Below are positions 29,275 to 38,847 of a stretch of DNA of 64,000 nt, piece by piece; position 1 is the first letter of the stretch; the number at the start of each line of letters is the position of its first letter. Below the pieces are notes generated by a model. The model saw only the letters and a program-made list of their open reading frames with translations, was not told the origin of the DNA and searched no databases. Origin of the DNA: Zoogloea sp. (GTDB taxonomy: Bacteria > Pseudomonadota > Gammaproteobacteria > Burkholderiales > Rhodocyclaceae); contig NZ_JAQVCN010000009.1 of NCBI RefSeq assembly GCF_028689785.1, positions 35,814 through 99,813 on the forward strand, in the 5' to 3' direction. Made by a program: the position numbers and the translations under genes.

Positions 29275-31338
29275 ATGGAACAACTGATGGAGATCACGTC
29301 CCCGTTCGGGGATGCCGTGCGCTTCGAAACGATGCAGGCCCGGGAAGAGTTGGGGCGGCTTGCCGAGTACGACATCACGGTGCTGTCCGCCAAGGAAACC
29401 CTGCTGCCCAAGGACATTCTCGGGCAGGGCGTGACGGTGATCCACAATGGCCTGGAGGCCGGGCCGCGGCATTTCAATGCCTGCGTGACGCGCTTCGGCC
29501 TGGTGGGGGTGGAGGGGCGCTACTTCCGCTATCGCATCGTGGCCCACGCCTGGCTGTGGCTGCTGACGCGCAGCGCCGATTGCCGGATTTTCCAGAACAA
29601 GTCGGTGCCCGATATCGTCCGCGACATCTTCGGCAAGTACCCCGATGCCAGCTTCGACTTTCGCCTGACCGGCAGCTATGCGCCCCTCGAATACTGCGTG
29701 CAGTACCGGGAGAGCGATTTCGATTTCGTCAGCCGACTGCTGGAAACCGAGGGCATCTACTACTTCCTCAAGCACGTGCCGGGCAAGCACACGGTGGTGC
29801 TGTGCGACTCCATCAGCGCCCACAAGCCGGTGGTCGGTCATCCGTCCATCCGCTTTCTGCCCGAAGGCGGGCGCGGCCGGGCCGAGAACAAGACCATCGG
29901 CCAGTGGATGAGCGCCCGGGAGATCCGCACCGGCATGACCGAGCTGGATGACTACGATTTCGAGCGTCCCTCCCTGGATCTGAAGAAGTCCAGCAAGGTG
30001 TCCTCCAGCGATGGGGGGGCGAAGTTCGAGGTCTACGATTACCCCGGCGACTATTTGCGCACCGCCGATGGCGAGCGCTACGTGAAGACCCGCCTGGAGG
30101 CTCTGCGCGTCCCCTACGAGGTGATGGAGGGGCGCAGCGGCGTGGTGGAGATCGCCAGCGGCGCCACCTTCACCCTGCAGGAGCACCCCCGCGATGACCA
30201 GAACCGGGAATACCTGGTGGTGTCGGCGGAGTACGACATGGTCCATGGTGGGCACGAAACCGGTACCGGGCAGGGCTCCAGCCACAGCTGCCGCTTCACC
30301 GTGATGCCCACCGCCGAGGTCTTCCGGCCCGAGCGCCGCACACCCCGGGCCATCGTGCGCGGGCCGCAGACCGCCGTGGTGGTGGGGCCGGCCGGCGAAG
30401 AGATCTACACCGACAAGTACGGGCGGGTGAAGGTCCAGTTCCACTGGGACCGCCTCGGCCGCAAGGACGAGAACGCCTCCTGCTGGGTGCGCGTGTCCCA
30501 CCCCTGGGCCGGCAAGAACTGGGGCATGGTGGCGTTGCCGCGCATTGGTCAGGAGGTCATCGTGGACTTCCTGGAGGGCAACCCGGACCGGCCGATCATC
30601 ACCGGCCGGGTCTATAACGCAGAGCAGATGCCGCCCTACGCCCTGCCGGCCAACATGACCCAGACCGGTATCAAGACCCGCTCCAGCAAGGGCGGCTCCC
30701 CGGCCAACTTCAACGAGCTCCGCTTCGAGGACAAGAAGGGCGAAGAGCAGGTCTATGTTCACGCTGAGCGCAATTTCGATGGTGTCATCGAAAACTGCGA
30801 GACCCGCTCCATCGGGGTGGACCGCTCCAAGACCGTCGGCCACGATGAGACGGTGTCGGTGGGCCACGACCGCAGTGAATCGGTGCAGAACAACGAATCC
30901 ATCACCATTGGCGTCAATCGCGACCTGGCGGTGGGGGCGGATGCCAGCACCTCGGTGGGGTCCAACCGCAGCATCACGGTGGGATCCAACGAAAGCCACG
31001 ACGTGGGCGGGCGCCGCGATCGCAGGGTGGGTGGCGACGAGCACGTGGACATCGGCGCCAATCTCGCCGAGACGATAGGCAAGAACGTGACCCTCAGCAT
31101 CGGCGAGAACCAGTCCGTGACGGTTGGGAAGGACGGGCGGGTCCAGCTCGGCAAGACCTACTATCTCGAGGCCGCCGACGCCATCACCTTCAAGACCGGC
31201 GACGCCTCCATCACCCTCAAGAAAGACGGCACCATCACCATCCAGGGGCGCGACATCGCCATCAAGGGCAGCGGCAAGGTGAGCGTCAAGGCCTCGGGCG
31301 AGGTGGCCATCAAGGGCATGAAGATCGCCAGCAACTGA
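29275..31338 (+). CDS. vgrG: T6SS spike protein TssI/VgrG
   Basis: gp27/gp5-like regions, YGRVKVQFHWDRLGRKDENASCWVRVSHPWAGKNWG; no effector extension after the beta-helix. Confidence 0.97.
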   Translation: MEQLMEITSPFGDAVRFETMQAREELGRLAEYDITVLSAKETLLPKDILGQGVTVIHNGLEAGPRHFNACVTRFGLVGVEGRYFRYRIVAHAWLWLLTRSADCRIFQNKSVPDIVRDIFGKYPDASFDFRLTGSYAPLEYCVQYRESDFDFVSRLLETEGIYYFLKHVPGKHTVVLCDSISAHKPVVGHPSIRFLPEGGRGRAENKTIGQWMSAREIRTGMTELDDYDFERPSLDLKKSSKVSSSDGGAKFEVYDYPGDYLRTADGERYVKTRLEALRVPYEVMEGRSGVVEIASGATFTLQEHPRDDQNREYLVVSAEYDMVHGGHETGTGQGSSHSCRFTVMPTAEVFRPERRTPRAIVRGPQTAVVVGPAGEEIYTDKYGRVKVQFHWDRLGRKDENASCWVRVSHPWAGKNWGMVALPRIGQEVIVDFLEGNPDRPIITGRVYNAEQMPPYALPANMTQTGIKTRSSKGGSPANFNELRFEDKKGEEQVYVHAERNFDGVIENCETRSIGVDRSKTVGHDETVSVGHDRSESVQNNESITIGVNRDLAVGADASTSVGSNRSITVGSNESHDVGGRRDRRVGGDEHVDIGANLAETIGKNVTLSIGENQSVTVGKDGRVQLGKTYYLEAADAITFKTGDASITLKKDGTITIQGRDIAIKGSGKVSVKASGEVAIKGMKIASN

Positions 31339-31343
31339 GCCCG

Positions 31344-32360
31344 ATGCTCCAGGTCATCAATACCACTCCCTATCCGGCCACGCTGGCGGTCTTCCCCGCG
31401 CCGAGTGGCGTCGAGTGCGCCTACGCCGCTGTGAAGATCAGTTACGACCTGTCCACCGGCGTGCCGCAGCTTGCCGCCAGCCAGGCGATGTTCCTCGCCA
31501 GCGACGTGTATTGGGGCGATACGGCCAGCACGTCCCTGCGCGCCGCGGCAGATCTGACCCTGCTCAAGCCCTCCACCGACGTGCTGCTGCTCGGTCGCGC
31601 GGTGGCGCCGGCTGGGCCGGTGGCGTGCATGGACGTCGCCTTGCGCGTCGGTGGTTTTGGTCGGCGTTTGCGGGTTTTCGGCGAGCGCAGCTGGCAGCGG
31701 GAGGGGGAGGGCTGGCGGCCTAGTGCTCCGCAGCCCTTCGAGCGCCTGCCTCTGCGCTGGGAGCTGGCCTTTGGCGGGCCGTCCCGGGGCCATCCCGAGC
31801 ATCCGCCCGAATGCGAGCAGCGCAACCCGGTGGGGCGCGGTTTTGTGGCCAGTTGGGACAGTGATCCGGTTGGCTTGCCGCTGCCCTGCATCGAAGACCC
31901 GGACGCCCTGCTGCGCCATCCCCACGAGCGCCCCGAGCCGGCCGGCGTGGCGCCTGTGGCGCCAGGCTGGCTGGGGCGTGCCAGGTATGCCGGCACCTAC
32001 GATGCGGCCTGGCAGAAGACCCGGGCGCCGTATCTTCCCCTCGACTTCGACCCCCGCTTCTTCCAGGCCGCCCCGCCCGGGTTGGTCGCGCCGGTGCGCC
32101 TGACGGGAGGGGAGGACGTGGCGCTGGAAGGGGTGACCGGGGGCGGGAAGGTCTGTTTCGCCTTGCCTCGCCCCGATCTGCACATGGCCTTCGATTTTGC
32201 CGGGCGCCACATGGCGGCTGAGCCGCTGCTCGATACCGTCCTCATCGAGCCGGACATGGCCCGCCTGCAGATGGTCTGGCGGGCCGAACTGGCGGTGGAC
32301 AAGCACCTGCTCAAGCTGCGTGCCCTGCATGTGTCCGGCCAGCTGGAGAAGGCCCCATGA
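31344..32360 (+). CDS. DUF2169 family T6SS adaptor-like protein
   Basis: MLQVINTTPYPATLAVFPAPSGVECAYAAVKISYDL; directly after vgrG. Confidence 0.87.
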   Translation: MLQVINTTPYPATLAVFPAPSGVECAYAAVKISYDLSTGVPQLAASQAMFLASDVYWGDTASTSLRAAADLTLLKPSTDVLLLGRAVAPAGPVACMDVALRVGGFGRRLRVFGERSWQREGEGWRPSAPQPFERLPLRWELAFGGPSRGHPEHPPECEQRNPVGRGFVASWDSDPVGLPLPCIEDPDALLRHPHERPEPAGVAPVAPGWLGRARYAGTYDAAWQKTRAPYLPLDFDPRFFQAAPPGLVAPVRLTGGEDVALEGVTGGGKVCFALPRPDLHMAFDFAGRHMAAEPLLDTVLIEPDMARLQMVWRAELAVDKHLLKLRALHVSGQLEKAP

Positions 32361-33412
32361 GCGCCGTCATCGCCGCCGCCGGCCTGGTGTGCCCGGCGGG
32401 TCTCGGTCTGGCGGAGAGTGCAGCCGGGGCACGGGCGCGACTGTCGGCCTTGCGCGAGATCGACTGGTGCGACCGACGCCTGGAGCGCTTCATCGTGGGC
32501 CGCGTGCCCGACCCGGGCCTGCCGGCCCTGGCGTCGGCGCTGGTCGACGCTCCCCTGCAGGCCCGCGAGGCCCGCATGCTGCGCCTGGCCCATGCCGCCC
32601 TGGTTGATGTGTATGCCGGGTTGCCTGCCGATCTGCCGGCGCCCCCGCTGCTCCTTGGCCTGCCGGAACATCACACCACCCTGCCCATCGATTCCGAACG
32701 CTTCCTCAAGCTGCTGGCAAATCAGGCTGGGGCGTGTTTCGACCCGGCGCTCAGCATTGCCGCGCCGCGCGGTCGGGCCAGCGGCCTGATGGCCCTGTCC
32801 CAGGCCGTGACGCGCATCGCCGCCGGGGAGGCTGGCCTGATCCTGGTGGGCGGGCTGGATTCCCTGGTGGATCTGTACGTGCTGGCGGCGCTGGACCGTG
32901 CCGGGCGGATTCGCGGGGAGACTGTCAGTGACGGCTTCAGCCCGGCGGAGGGGGCCGCCTTCCTGCTGGTGGCGAGCGAAGCAGAAGCCCGCCGCCACCG
33001 GCTGCCCGTGCTGGCGCGGATCGCAGCGACGGGGAGCGGCTTCGAGCCCGGGCATCTGTACGCCGACGAGCCCTACCTGGGGGACGGCCTGGCCGGTGTG
33101 GTCTCGGCTTGCCTCGACAACGCGGGCCTGGCGGCGCCGCTCCAGACCGTCTATTGCAGTTTCAACGGCGAGCGTTATTGGGCGCGGGAGTTTGGCGTGG
33201 CGCGCATCCGCAACGCTGCGGCCTTTGCCGACGAGGCCCGGATGGAGCACCCGGCCGAGTGCTTTGGCGACCTGGGGGCGGCCCACGGCGTGGCGCTGGC
33301 GGCGCTGGCCTGCCACGGCCTGGCTGGGGGCTATCGACCCGGCCCGGCTTTGGTCTATGCTTCTTCCGACAAGGGAGACCGGGCCGCGGTCATCTTCGAG
33401 CGCAGCAGCTGA
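32357..33412 (+). CDS. Thiolase/beta-ketoacyl-synthase-like protein, T6SS-associated, predicted inactive
   Basis: KAS-like fold signature (SIAAPRGRASGLMALSQAVTRIAAGEAGLILVGG) but no canonical Cys-His-His. Confidence 0.8.
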   Translation: MSAVIAAAGLVCPAGLGLAESAAGARARLSALREIDWCDRRLERFIVGRVPDPGLPALASALVDAPLQAREARMLRLAHAALVDVYAGLPADLPAPPLLLGLPEHHTTLPIDSERFLKLLANQAGACFDPALSIAAPRGRASGLMALSQAVTRIAAGEAGLILVGGLDSLVDLYVLAALDRAGRIRGETVSDGFSPAEGAAFLLVASEAEARRHRLPVLARIAATGSGFEPGHLYADEPYLGDGLAGVVSACLDNAGLAAPLQTVYCSFNGERYWAREFGVARIRNAAAFADEARMEHPAECFGDLGAAHGVALAALACHGLAGGYRPGPALVYASSDKGDRAAVIFERSS

Positions 33413-33422
33413 GGGTCGGTCG

Positions 33423-33803
33423 ATGCCATGCACTGTTCATAATATTGCCGGGTTCGCGCACAAGACCAGTGGTGGCATGAGCATGGTCTTTCCCGATGTC
33501 TGCAAGACCCCCGCACCGCCGGCCCCGCCCGTACCGATCCCGTATCCGAACATCGGCAAGTCCTCCGACACCATTGCCGGCACTACCACGGTCAAGGCTG
33601 ACGGCTCGATGGTGATGGTGAAGGGCGCCAAGTACATGATGAGCATGGGGGACGAGCCGGGGACGCTGGGGGGCGTCATCAGCAGCACCTTCAAGCAGGA
33701 ATGCGAGTTTCTGATGTACTCCTTCAATGTGATGCTCGACGGGAAGAACGTCTGCCGTCTGGGCGACCCCTTGTGGCACAACAAGAAGAACATTCTCGGG
33801 TGA
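33423..33803 (+). CDS. PAAR-like DUF4150 family spike-tip protein
   Basis: MPCTVHNIAGFAHKTSGGMSMVFPDVCKTPAPPAPPVPIPYPNIGKSSDT. Confidence 0.92.
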   Translation: MPCTVHNIAGFAHKTSGGMSMVFPDVCKTPAPPAPPVPIPYPNIGKSSDTIAGTTTVKADGSMVMVKGAKYMMSMGDEPGTLGGVISSTFKQECEFLMYSFNVMLDGKNVCRLGDPLWHNKKNILG

Positions 33804-33807
33804 GGGC

Positions 33808-34710
33808 ATGACCGAACTTGCAGAATCCGTGATGATTGGCCTGATTGCCGATAGCGGCGATGTGCCCTGCCCCTTTGATCACGACGCCCCTGCCCCCGAG
33901 AAGGTCAATAACCAACTGGTGGGCAACGGCGGCACCCTGGGAAGCTACATGGAGGCGGGCAGCGGCACCACCCTGTACCCACCACTGAAGCGCAAGCTCA
34001 GGCCCGTGCCCTATCCCGAGCAGGCCGAGCGGGAGGTCACGGTGGGTGAGCACAGCTATCCGGTATGGTGCGCCGCCCATCACCTCATCCCGGCCCAGGC
34101 CTCCCTCAAGAAGGCCACCCAGCTCAAGCGTTTCATGGAAAAGGGGCGTGGCCCCAGCAAGTTGTGGAGCGATATCGGCTACGACGTGAATGGGCTGCAG
34201 AACGGCGTCTGGCTGCCGGGCAACTATGCCGTGGGGGGCATGGGTACGGGTGACTGGGTGGGGGCGCCCAGCGCCATGGACGGGGACGCCGAAGAGGGCA
34301 GCGTGCGCCGCCGCGCGGCACGCCGCAGTGCGTCGAGCACCAAGCTCGACGGCCTGCGCCACGAGATCGATCCGGACAACCGCAAGTGGCTGTATGTGGA
34401 CAAGGCCACGCGCCTGGTGAATGCCCAGTTCCACGACGCCCACGTGGATTACAACAAGTTCGTGCTGGGCATCCTCAACAAGATCGGGGCGTCTTTGCAG
34501 GAGCGCAAGAAGAAGAACCTTGACGGCCTCGCCTGCCGCAAATGCGCCAAGCGCGAGGAGAAGATCGCCGAATATGGCATTCCCCCGCCCTTCAGCCTGA
34601 TCAAGCGCCTGGACGGGGTGTCGGCGCGCCTGCGGTCTTACCTGAAGGGGCGGCGCGGGCATGCGATGGTGTTCACATCGCGCTGGGGAAAACTGATTGG
34701 CAAGGGCTGA
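33808..34710 (+). CDS. Putative T6SS effector with AHH-type HNH nuclease domain
   Basis: WCAAHHLIPAQASLK ... DIGYDVNGLQNGVWLPGNYAV ... QFHDAHVDYNKFV. Confidence 0.83.
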   Translation: MTELAESVMIGLIADSGDVPCPFDHDAPAPEKVNNQLVGNGGTLGSYMEAGSGTTLYPPLKRKLRPVPYPEQAEREVTVGEHSYPVWCAAHHLIPAQASLKKATQLKRFMEKGRGPSKLWSDIGYDVNGLQNGVWLPGNYAVGGMGTGDWVGAPSAMDGDAEEGSVRRRAARRSASSTKLDGLRHEIDPDNRKWLYVDKATRLVNAQFHDAHVDYNKFVLGILNKIGASLQERKKKNLDGLACRKCAKREEKIAEYGIPPPFSLIKRLDGVSARLRSYLKGRRGHAMVFTSRWGKLIGKG

Positions 34711-34732
34711 ATCGCCATAGCCGGAGTAGCCG

Positions 34733-35308
34733 ATGACCGAACCATCCGCCGCGTTTTTCATGCTGGCCTGCCACAGCCCGGAGGAGGGCGACCACGCCCA
34801 GTACAGCTACGAGCCCGACGACGAGGAGCGCAGCTGGATCATGGGGCAGCCCTTTGACGCGCCACCCCCTGTGCCCGTGCCGGTGACCGTCGAGCCGGGG
34901 GAGGAGGGGCTGCAGCCGGAGCTGACCGACGTGCCCGTGCCGCTCATGTCCCGCCGGCTGGCCAAATGCCTGATGGCGGCGGGGGTGTCGAACATCGATT
35001 TCTATCCCGCCCGGGTGACGGAGCAGGCCAGCGGGTGCAGCCACGACGGGCTGCTGGCGTTCAACCTCATCGGCCTGGTGGCTGCGGCGGATCTGTCCCG
35101 CTCCACTTTCTCGGCGCCGGATGGCCCGCTGCTGTCGGTGGATTTCGACGGCCTGGCCATCGATCCCGCCAAAGCGGGGGCGGCCGACATGTTTCGCCTG
35201 GCCGAGTCGGTGAATGGCATCGTGGTGAGCCGGCGTGTCCGGCAGGCGATCCTCGATGCCGGCATCACCACCCTGGAGTTCATCCTGCCGGAGGACTGGG
35301 TCGGTTGA
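34733..35308 (+). CDS. Putative immunity protein, Imm11/DUF1629-like
   Basis: PLMSRRLAKCLMAAGVSNIDFYPARV...LAFNLIGLVAAADLSRS...DMFRLAESVNGIVVSRRVRQAILDAGITTLEFI. Confidence 0.78.
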   Translation: MTEPSAAFFMLACHSPEEGDHAQYSYEPDDEERSWIMGQPFDAPPPVPVPVTVEPGEEGLQPELTDVPVPLMSRRLAKCLMAAGVSNIDFYPARVTEQASGCSHDGLLAFNLIGLVAAADLSRSTFSAPDGPLLSVDFDGLAIDPAKAGAADMFRLAESVNGIVVSRRVRQAILDAGITTLEFILPEDWVG

Positions 35309-35353
35309 GCGCCGCTCATCGCCCGGTCTCCGCCCCGCTGTCTGGAGTTGTCC

Positions 35354-35782
35354 ATGTCTGAAACCGCACGTGTCCTGGCCTTGCCCCATGAAGTCGACCC
35401 GCTGCCCCAGCGGGCCGAAGTGACCGCCCTGCTGGAGGGCGGGCTGATCCGGGTGCGCCTTTCGGGGGGCCGCGAATGGGATGCGGCCTGGCTCCAGGCC
35501 GGCAGCAACGCCTCGGTGGCGCTGGCCATCCATGACTGGGTCATCGTGCTGCCCCCTGCCGGCGGGCATCCCGCCGTGGTGATGGGGCGGATCGGCCCTT
35601 ACAGCCCCCCGGCACCCCCGGCGCGGCTGTGCCTTGAGGCGACCGAAGTGCTGACCCTCAAATGCGGCGCCGCCGTGCTCGATCTTCGGGCCGATGGCAA
35701 GGCCGTGCTGCGCGGGGAGGATGTACTGATCCGCGCCCGGGGCCTGCAACGCATCAAGGCCGGCAGCGTTTCCATCAATTAG
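35354..35782 (+). CDS. DUF6484-like small T6SS-associated protein
   Basis: AEVTALLEGGLIRVRLSGGREWDAAWL...VIVLPPAGGHPAVVMGRIG; VgrG-like C-terminal strand repeat. Confidence 0.6.
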   Translation: MSETARVLALPHEVDPLPQRAEVTALLEGGLIRVRLSGGREWDAAWLQAGSNASVALAIHDWVIVLPPAGGHPAVVMGRIGPYSPPAPPARLCLEATEVLTLKCGAAVLDLRADGKAVLRGEDVLIRARGLQRIKAGSVSIN

Positions 35783-35785
35783 GCG

Positions 35786-37006
35786 ATGCCCGTCGTCGCT
35801 CCCCTCACGCGCGCCTGGCGCTTCATTCCGGAGCGGGTCCTTACCCATCTGTAAGAGCTGGCCTACCTGTGGCAGCGGCGCCGTGCATCCATTCGCTCCG
35901 ACAGCCTGACCCTGCGGGATTTCGCCTACCTCAACGAGAGAATCGAGGCGCACGTGCAGGGGGCCATGGTGGCCGGCGCGGCCCTCGACGACATTGCCGG
36001 CAGTGCGCTGGTGTCCTCCGACCGGGATGAGGTCTTTGCCATCGGCTGGGCCCTCCTGCGCGGCGCGGCGGATCACCAGGTCTCCCGCGTGCTTGAGGTC
36101 TTCCTGGAAACCAAGGGGGGCGGGCTGGCCGGGCTCGGGGAGGCGCTCACCCTGGTGCCCCTGGCATCCACGGAAGCCGCTTTGCGCGATGCCCTTACCC
36201 ACGGGAATGCCCCCCAGGCGGCATGGGCCAGCCTTGCCTTGGCCCAGAAGGGGCGGCTCGAAGCTGATGCGGCCGGGCTGGCGGGCCTGTTGGTGCACGA
36301 TCAGGGCTCTGTGGCGGAAGTAGCCTGGCGGGCGGCCCGGTGTGTGGATGCCCACCACACGGCGCAGCCGCGGCCCTATGCCGAAGCACTCCGTCATGCG
36401 GACCCGCTTGTGGTAGAGACGGCTGTCGAGACGGCCATCTGGACGGGGCAGCCCTGGGTGCTGGACACGCTGTGGCGTCTCGCCGCGGTGCCGGAGCGGC
36501 AGCCCTGGGCGCTGGGGTGGCTTGGGGCACTGGCGCCCCCTGACGGGCAGGCCGCCGTGCTTGCCCGGATCAGCGAGCAGCCTGCGGCGCAGCGCGGCCC
36601 CCTGGCAGCCCGCCTGGGCACCTGCCAGGCATTGGAGCAGGTGCACGTCTGGATGGCGTCGGATGATCCGCAGCTGGCCGCGTCGGCCCTGCGCGGCTGG
36701 AGCCGGATGACTGGGTTGAGTGCGGACGGTGCCCGGGTTGCTTCCCCCGCAGGTGACGATGAAAATCCGGTGTTCCAGGATCTTCGCGATGAACTTTTAC
36801 TGCCTGACCTTGCAAAGGTCCGCCAGCTCCGGGATGAGCACGGCAAACGTTGGCAGGGTGGTGTACGCTGGTGCCGGGGGCACGACATCCGGGACAGCCT
36901 GAGCCGTGAGGCCCAGCGTTGGATCGACCTCGAAGCCCGCTGGGATTTTGGTGCCCGGGCCGCCCTGGCAGGGCAGGGGGTCATTCCGCCACCGCCGTCT
37001 GTCTGA
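35786..37006 (+). pseudogene. TIGR02270-like T6SS-associated protein interrupted by in-frame TAA at 35852-35854
   Basis: Frame reads MPVVAPLTRAWRFIPERVLTHL*ELAYLWQRRRASIRSDSLTLRDFAYLNERIEAHVQGAMVAG...; open again to 37006. Confidence 0.75.
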
Positions 37007-37044
37007 CACAATCGGATCTATCAGGATTAAACGGGCATTTGCTT

Positions 37045-38847
37045 ATGCGCATCGTCGTGATGACTTTCAAGGGCGCTCCGCTGACTGAGCCCATCCAGGC
37101 GGAGTTTGGTGCCGGCGGTGGAACCATCGGTCGCGAGGCGGGGAATCGTCTCACGCTGCCAGACCCCGAGCGTCACATCTCCCGGGTACAGGCGCGGGTG
37201 CTCGTCGAGGGCGGGCGCTACATGCTGGAGGATCTCGGCGGCAATCCGACCCTCGTCAATGATCGCCCGGTGGGGCGAGGAACCCGCGTGCTGCTCACCG
37301 ATGGTGACCGGGTCTGTGTCGGCCAGTACGAGATGTGGGTTGAGCAGAGCCGCGTCCAGATGCCAGGCGAGGGGGCCAGGCCGGTCGGCAGCGATCCGCT
37401 GGGGCTGTTTGGCGGAGCCTCTTCGGGGGGCTCGGATCCGTTCGGCGCGCCGCCCCGCAGCCCCTCCCTGACGACCCCGGCCGAAGATCCGTTCGGTGTG
37501 TTCTTCAATGCGGCCGCGGTGCCCCCCGAGCCGCAGGTGCCAGCGGCCTCCCTGCCTGACCCTTTTGCTCCGGCGCCGCGCCCGGTGGTGCCGCCTCCCG
37601 CCGTAATGGGTGGGGTGCCCGGGCTGGAGGCGAGTGTCGATACCCTGTTCGGTATCCGGGCGGGGGATGGGGGCAGGGATCCCTTTGCCGGCACCGCCCT
37701 CTCCGGCAATGTCGCACCGACCCTGGGGCAGGCACCCGTCGTAGATGATCCCCTGGCACTCTTTGGTGGTGCCGTCCGGGAGGCCGTGCCGAACCCGGTG
37801 CGTGACGATGCGCCGCTGCTTGCCGAGAACATCGGGCTGCCGCGGCCCCTGGCGGTACAGGCTTTGCCCGCTGTTCCCGAGCGCGCCGCGGAAGTGCCGC
37901 CGTTGCCGGACCCGGCCCCTGCCGCAGTGACATACTCGCCCGAGCCACCGGCCCGTGATCCGGCCGGTGCTGCGCCGCCGGGGGGGGGTATTGTGCTGTC
38001 CTGGTCTGCCGGCGAAGGCTCCAATGGCGGATCCACACCGGCCCGGGAGCTGGGAGCGCTGCCCCAGACAGAGATCTACGAGCGCCGCAAGGACGCGTCG
38101 TCGCCGGCTTCCCACCCGCCCCGGGCGGCCGGTGCGCAGGCCTTTGATGTGGTCCTCACGCCTCCGCCGCCCCTGTCACCTGCCACCCCTGCACCCACGC
38201 CCGAGCCGACAGCACCTGCCGCCGCTGCGCCTGCGTCGCCCGATGTTGCGGCGGCGCTGCTGGCTGCCTTCCAGCGGGGCCTGGGCATGCCGATCTACGC
38301 GCATGGGGGGTTGACCCCCGAGCGCATGGAGCAGCTTGGTGTCGTGGTACGCGAGTCCGTGGCCGGCACCATGGGCCTGCTCAAGGCCAGGGCCCTGACA
38401 AAACGCGAGTTTCGGGCCGACATGACGATGATCGTCAGCCGGGAGAACAACCCGCTCAAGTTTGCGCCGGACCTGGAGTTCGCCCTGTTTCAGTTGTTGG
38501 AGCCCAAGGGCGGCGGCTTCCTGGCGGCAGAGCCTGCGATGCGCGATGCCTATGTCGACCTGCGCTCCCATCAGTTCGGTTTCCTGGCCGGCATGCGGGC
38601 CGCGATCGGCGGGCTGATCGAGCGCTTCAAGCCCGAGGTGCTGGAGAAGCGCATCAGCCACGGCGGCTTCCTGGCCAGCGTGCTGCCCGGCGCACGCAAG
38701 GCCCGCCTGTGGGATCTCTACGAGCAGCACTATGCCGCCATCTCCCGGGAGGCCGAGGACGATTTCGATGCCCTGTTCGGACGGGAGTTTCTGAAGGCCT
38801 ACGAGGCGCAGATCGAGCGCCTCAGGGACGAGGCGGAGGAGCAGTGA
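37045..38847 (+). CDS. tagH: T6SS FHA-domain protein TagH/Fha
   Basis: FHA signature GREAGNRLTLPDPERHISRVQARV; conserved C-terminal domain FKPEVLEKRIS. Confidence 0.93.
   Translation: MRIVVMTFKGAPLTEPIQAEFGAGGGTIGREAGNRLTLPDPERHISRVQARVLVEGGRYMLEDLGGNPTLVNDRPVGRGTRVLLTDGDRVCVGQYEMWVEQSRVQMPGEGARPVGSDPLGLFGGASSGGSDPFGAPPRSPSLTTPAEDPFGVFFNAAAVPPEPQVPAASLPDPFAPAPRPVVPPPAVMGGVPGLEASVDTLFGIRAGDGGRDPFAGTALSGNVAPTLGQAPVVDDPLALFGGAVREAVPNPVRDDAPLLAENIGLPRPLAVQALPAVPERAAEVPPLPDPAPAAVTYSPEPPARDPAGAAPPGGGIVLSWSAGEGSNGGSTPARELGALPQTEIYERRKDASSPASHPPRAAGAQAFDVVLTPPPPLSPATPAPTPEPTAPAAAAPASPDVAAALLAAFQRGLGMPIYAHGGLTPERMEQLGVVVRESVAGTMGLLKARALTKREFRADMTMIVSRENNPLKFAPDLEFALFQLLEPKGGGFLAAEPAMRDAYVDLRSHQFGFLAGMRAAIGGLIERFKPEVLEKRISHGGFLASVLPGARKARLWDLYEQHYAAISREAEDDFDALFGREFLKAYEAQIERLRDEAEEQ

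Noticed and set aside
25191-29477. 1428-aa minus-strand ORF opposite clpV and the TPR-methyltransferase
   Set aside because: Antisense artefact of high-GC codon bias; the plus strand encodes clearly conserved proteins and the minus translation has no domain logic
30780-31130. Repeated SVGxxRSxxVG units in VgrG as a possible DNA tandem repeat or new domain
   Set aside because: Normal beta-helix repeats of the VgrG C-terminus; nucleotide repeats are degenerate
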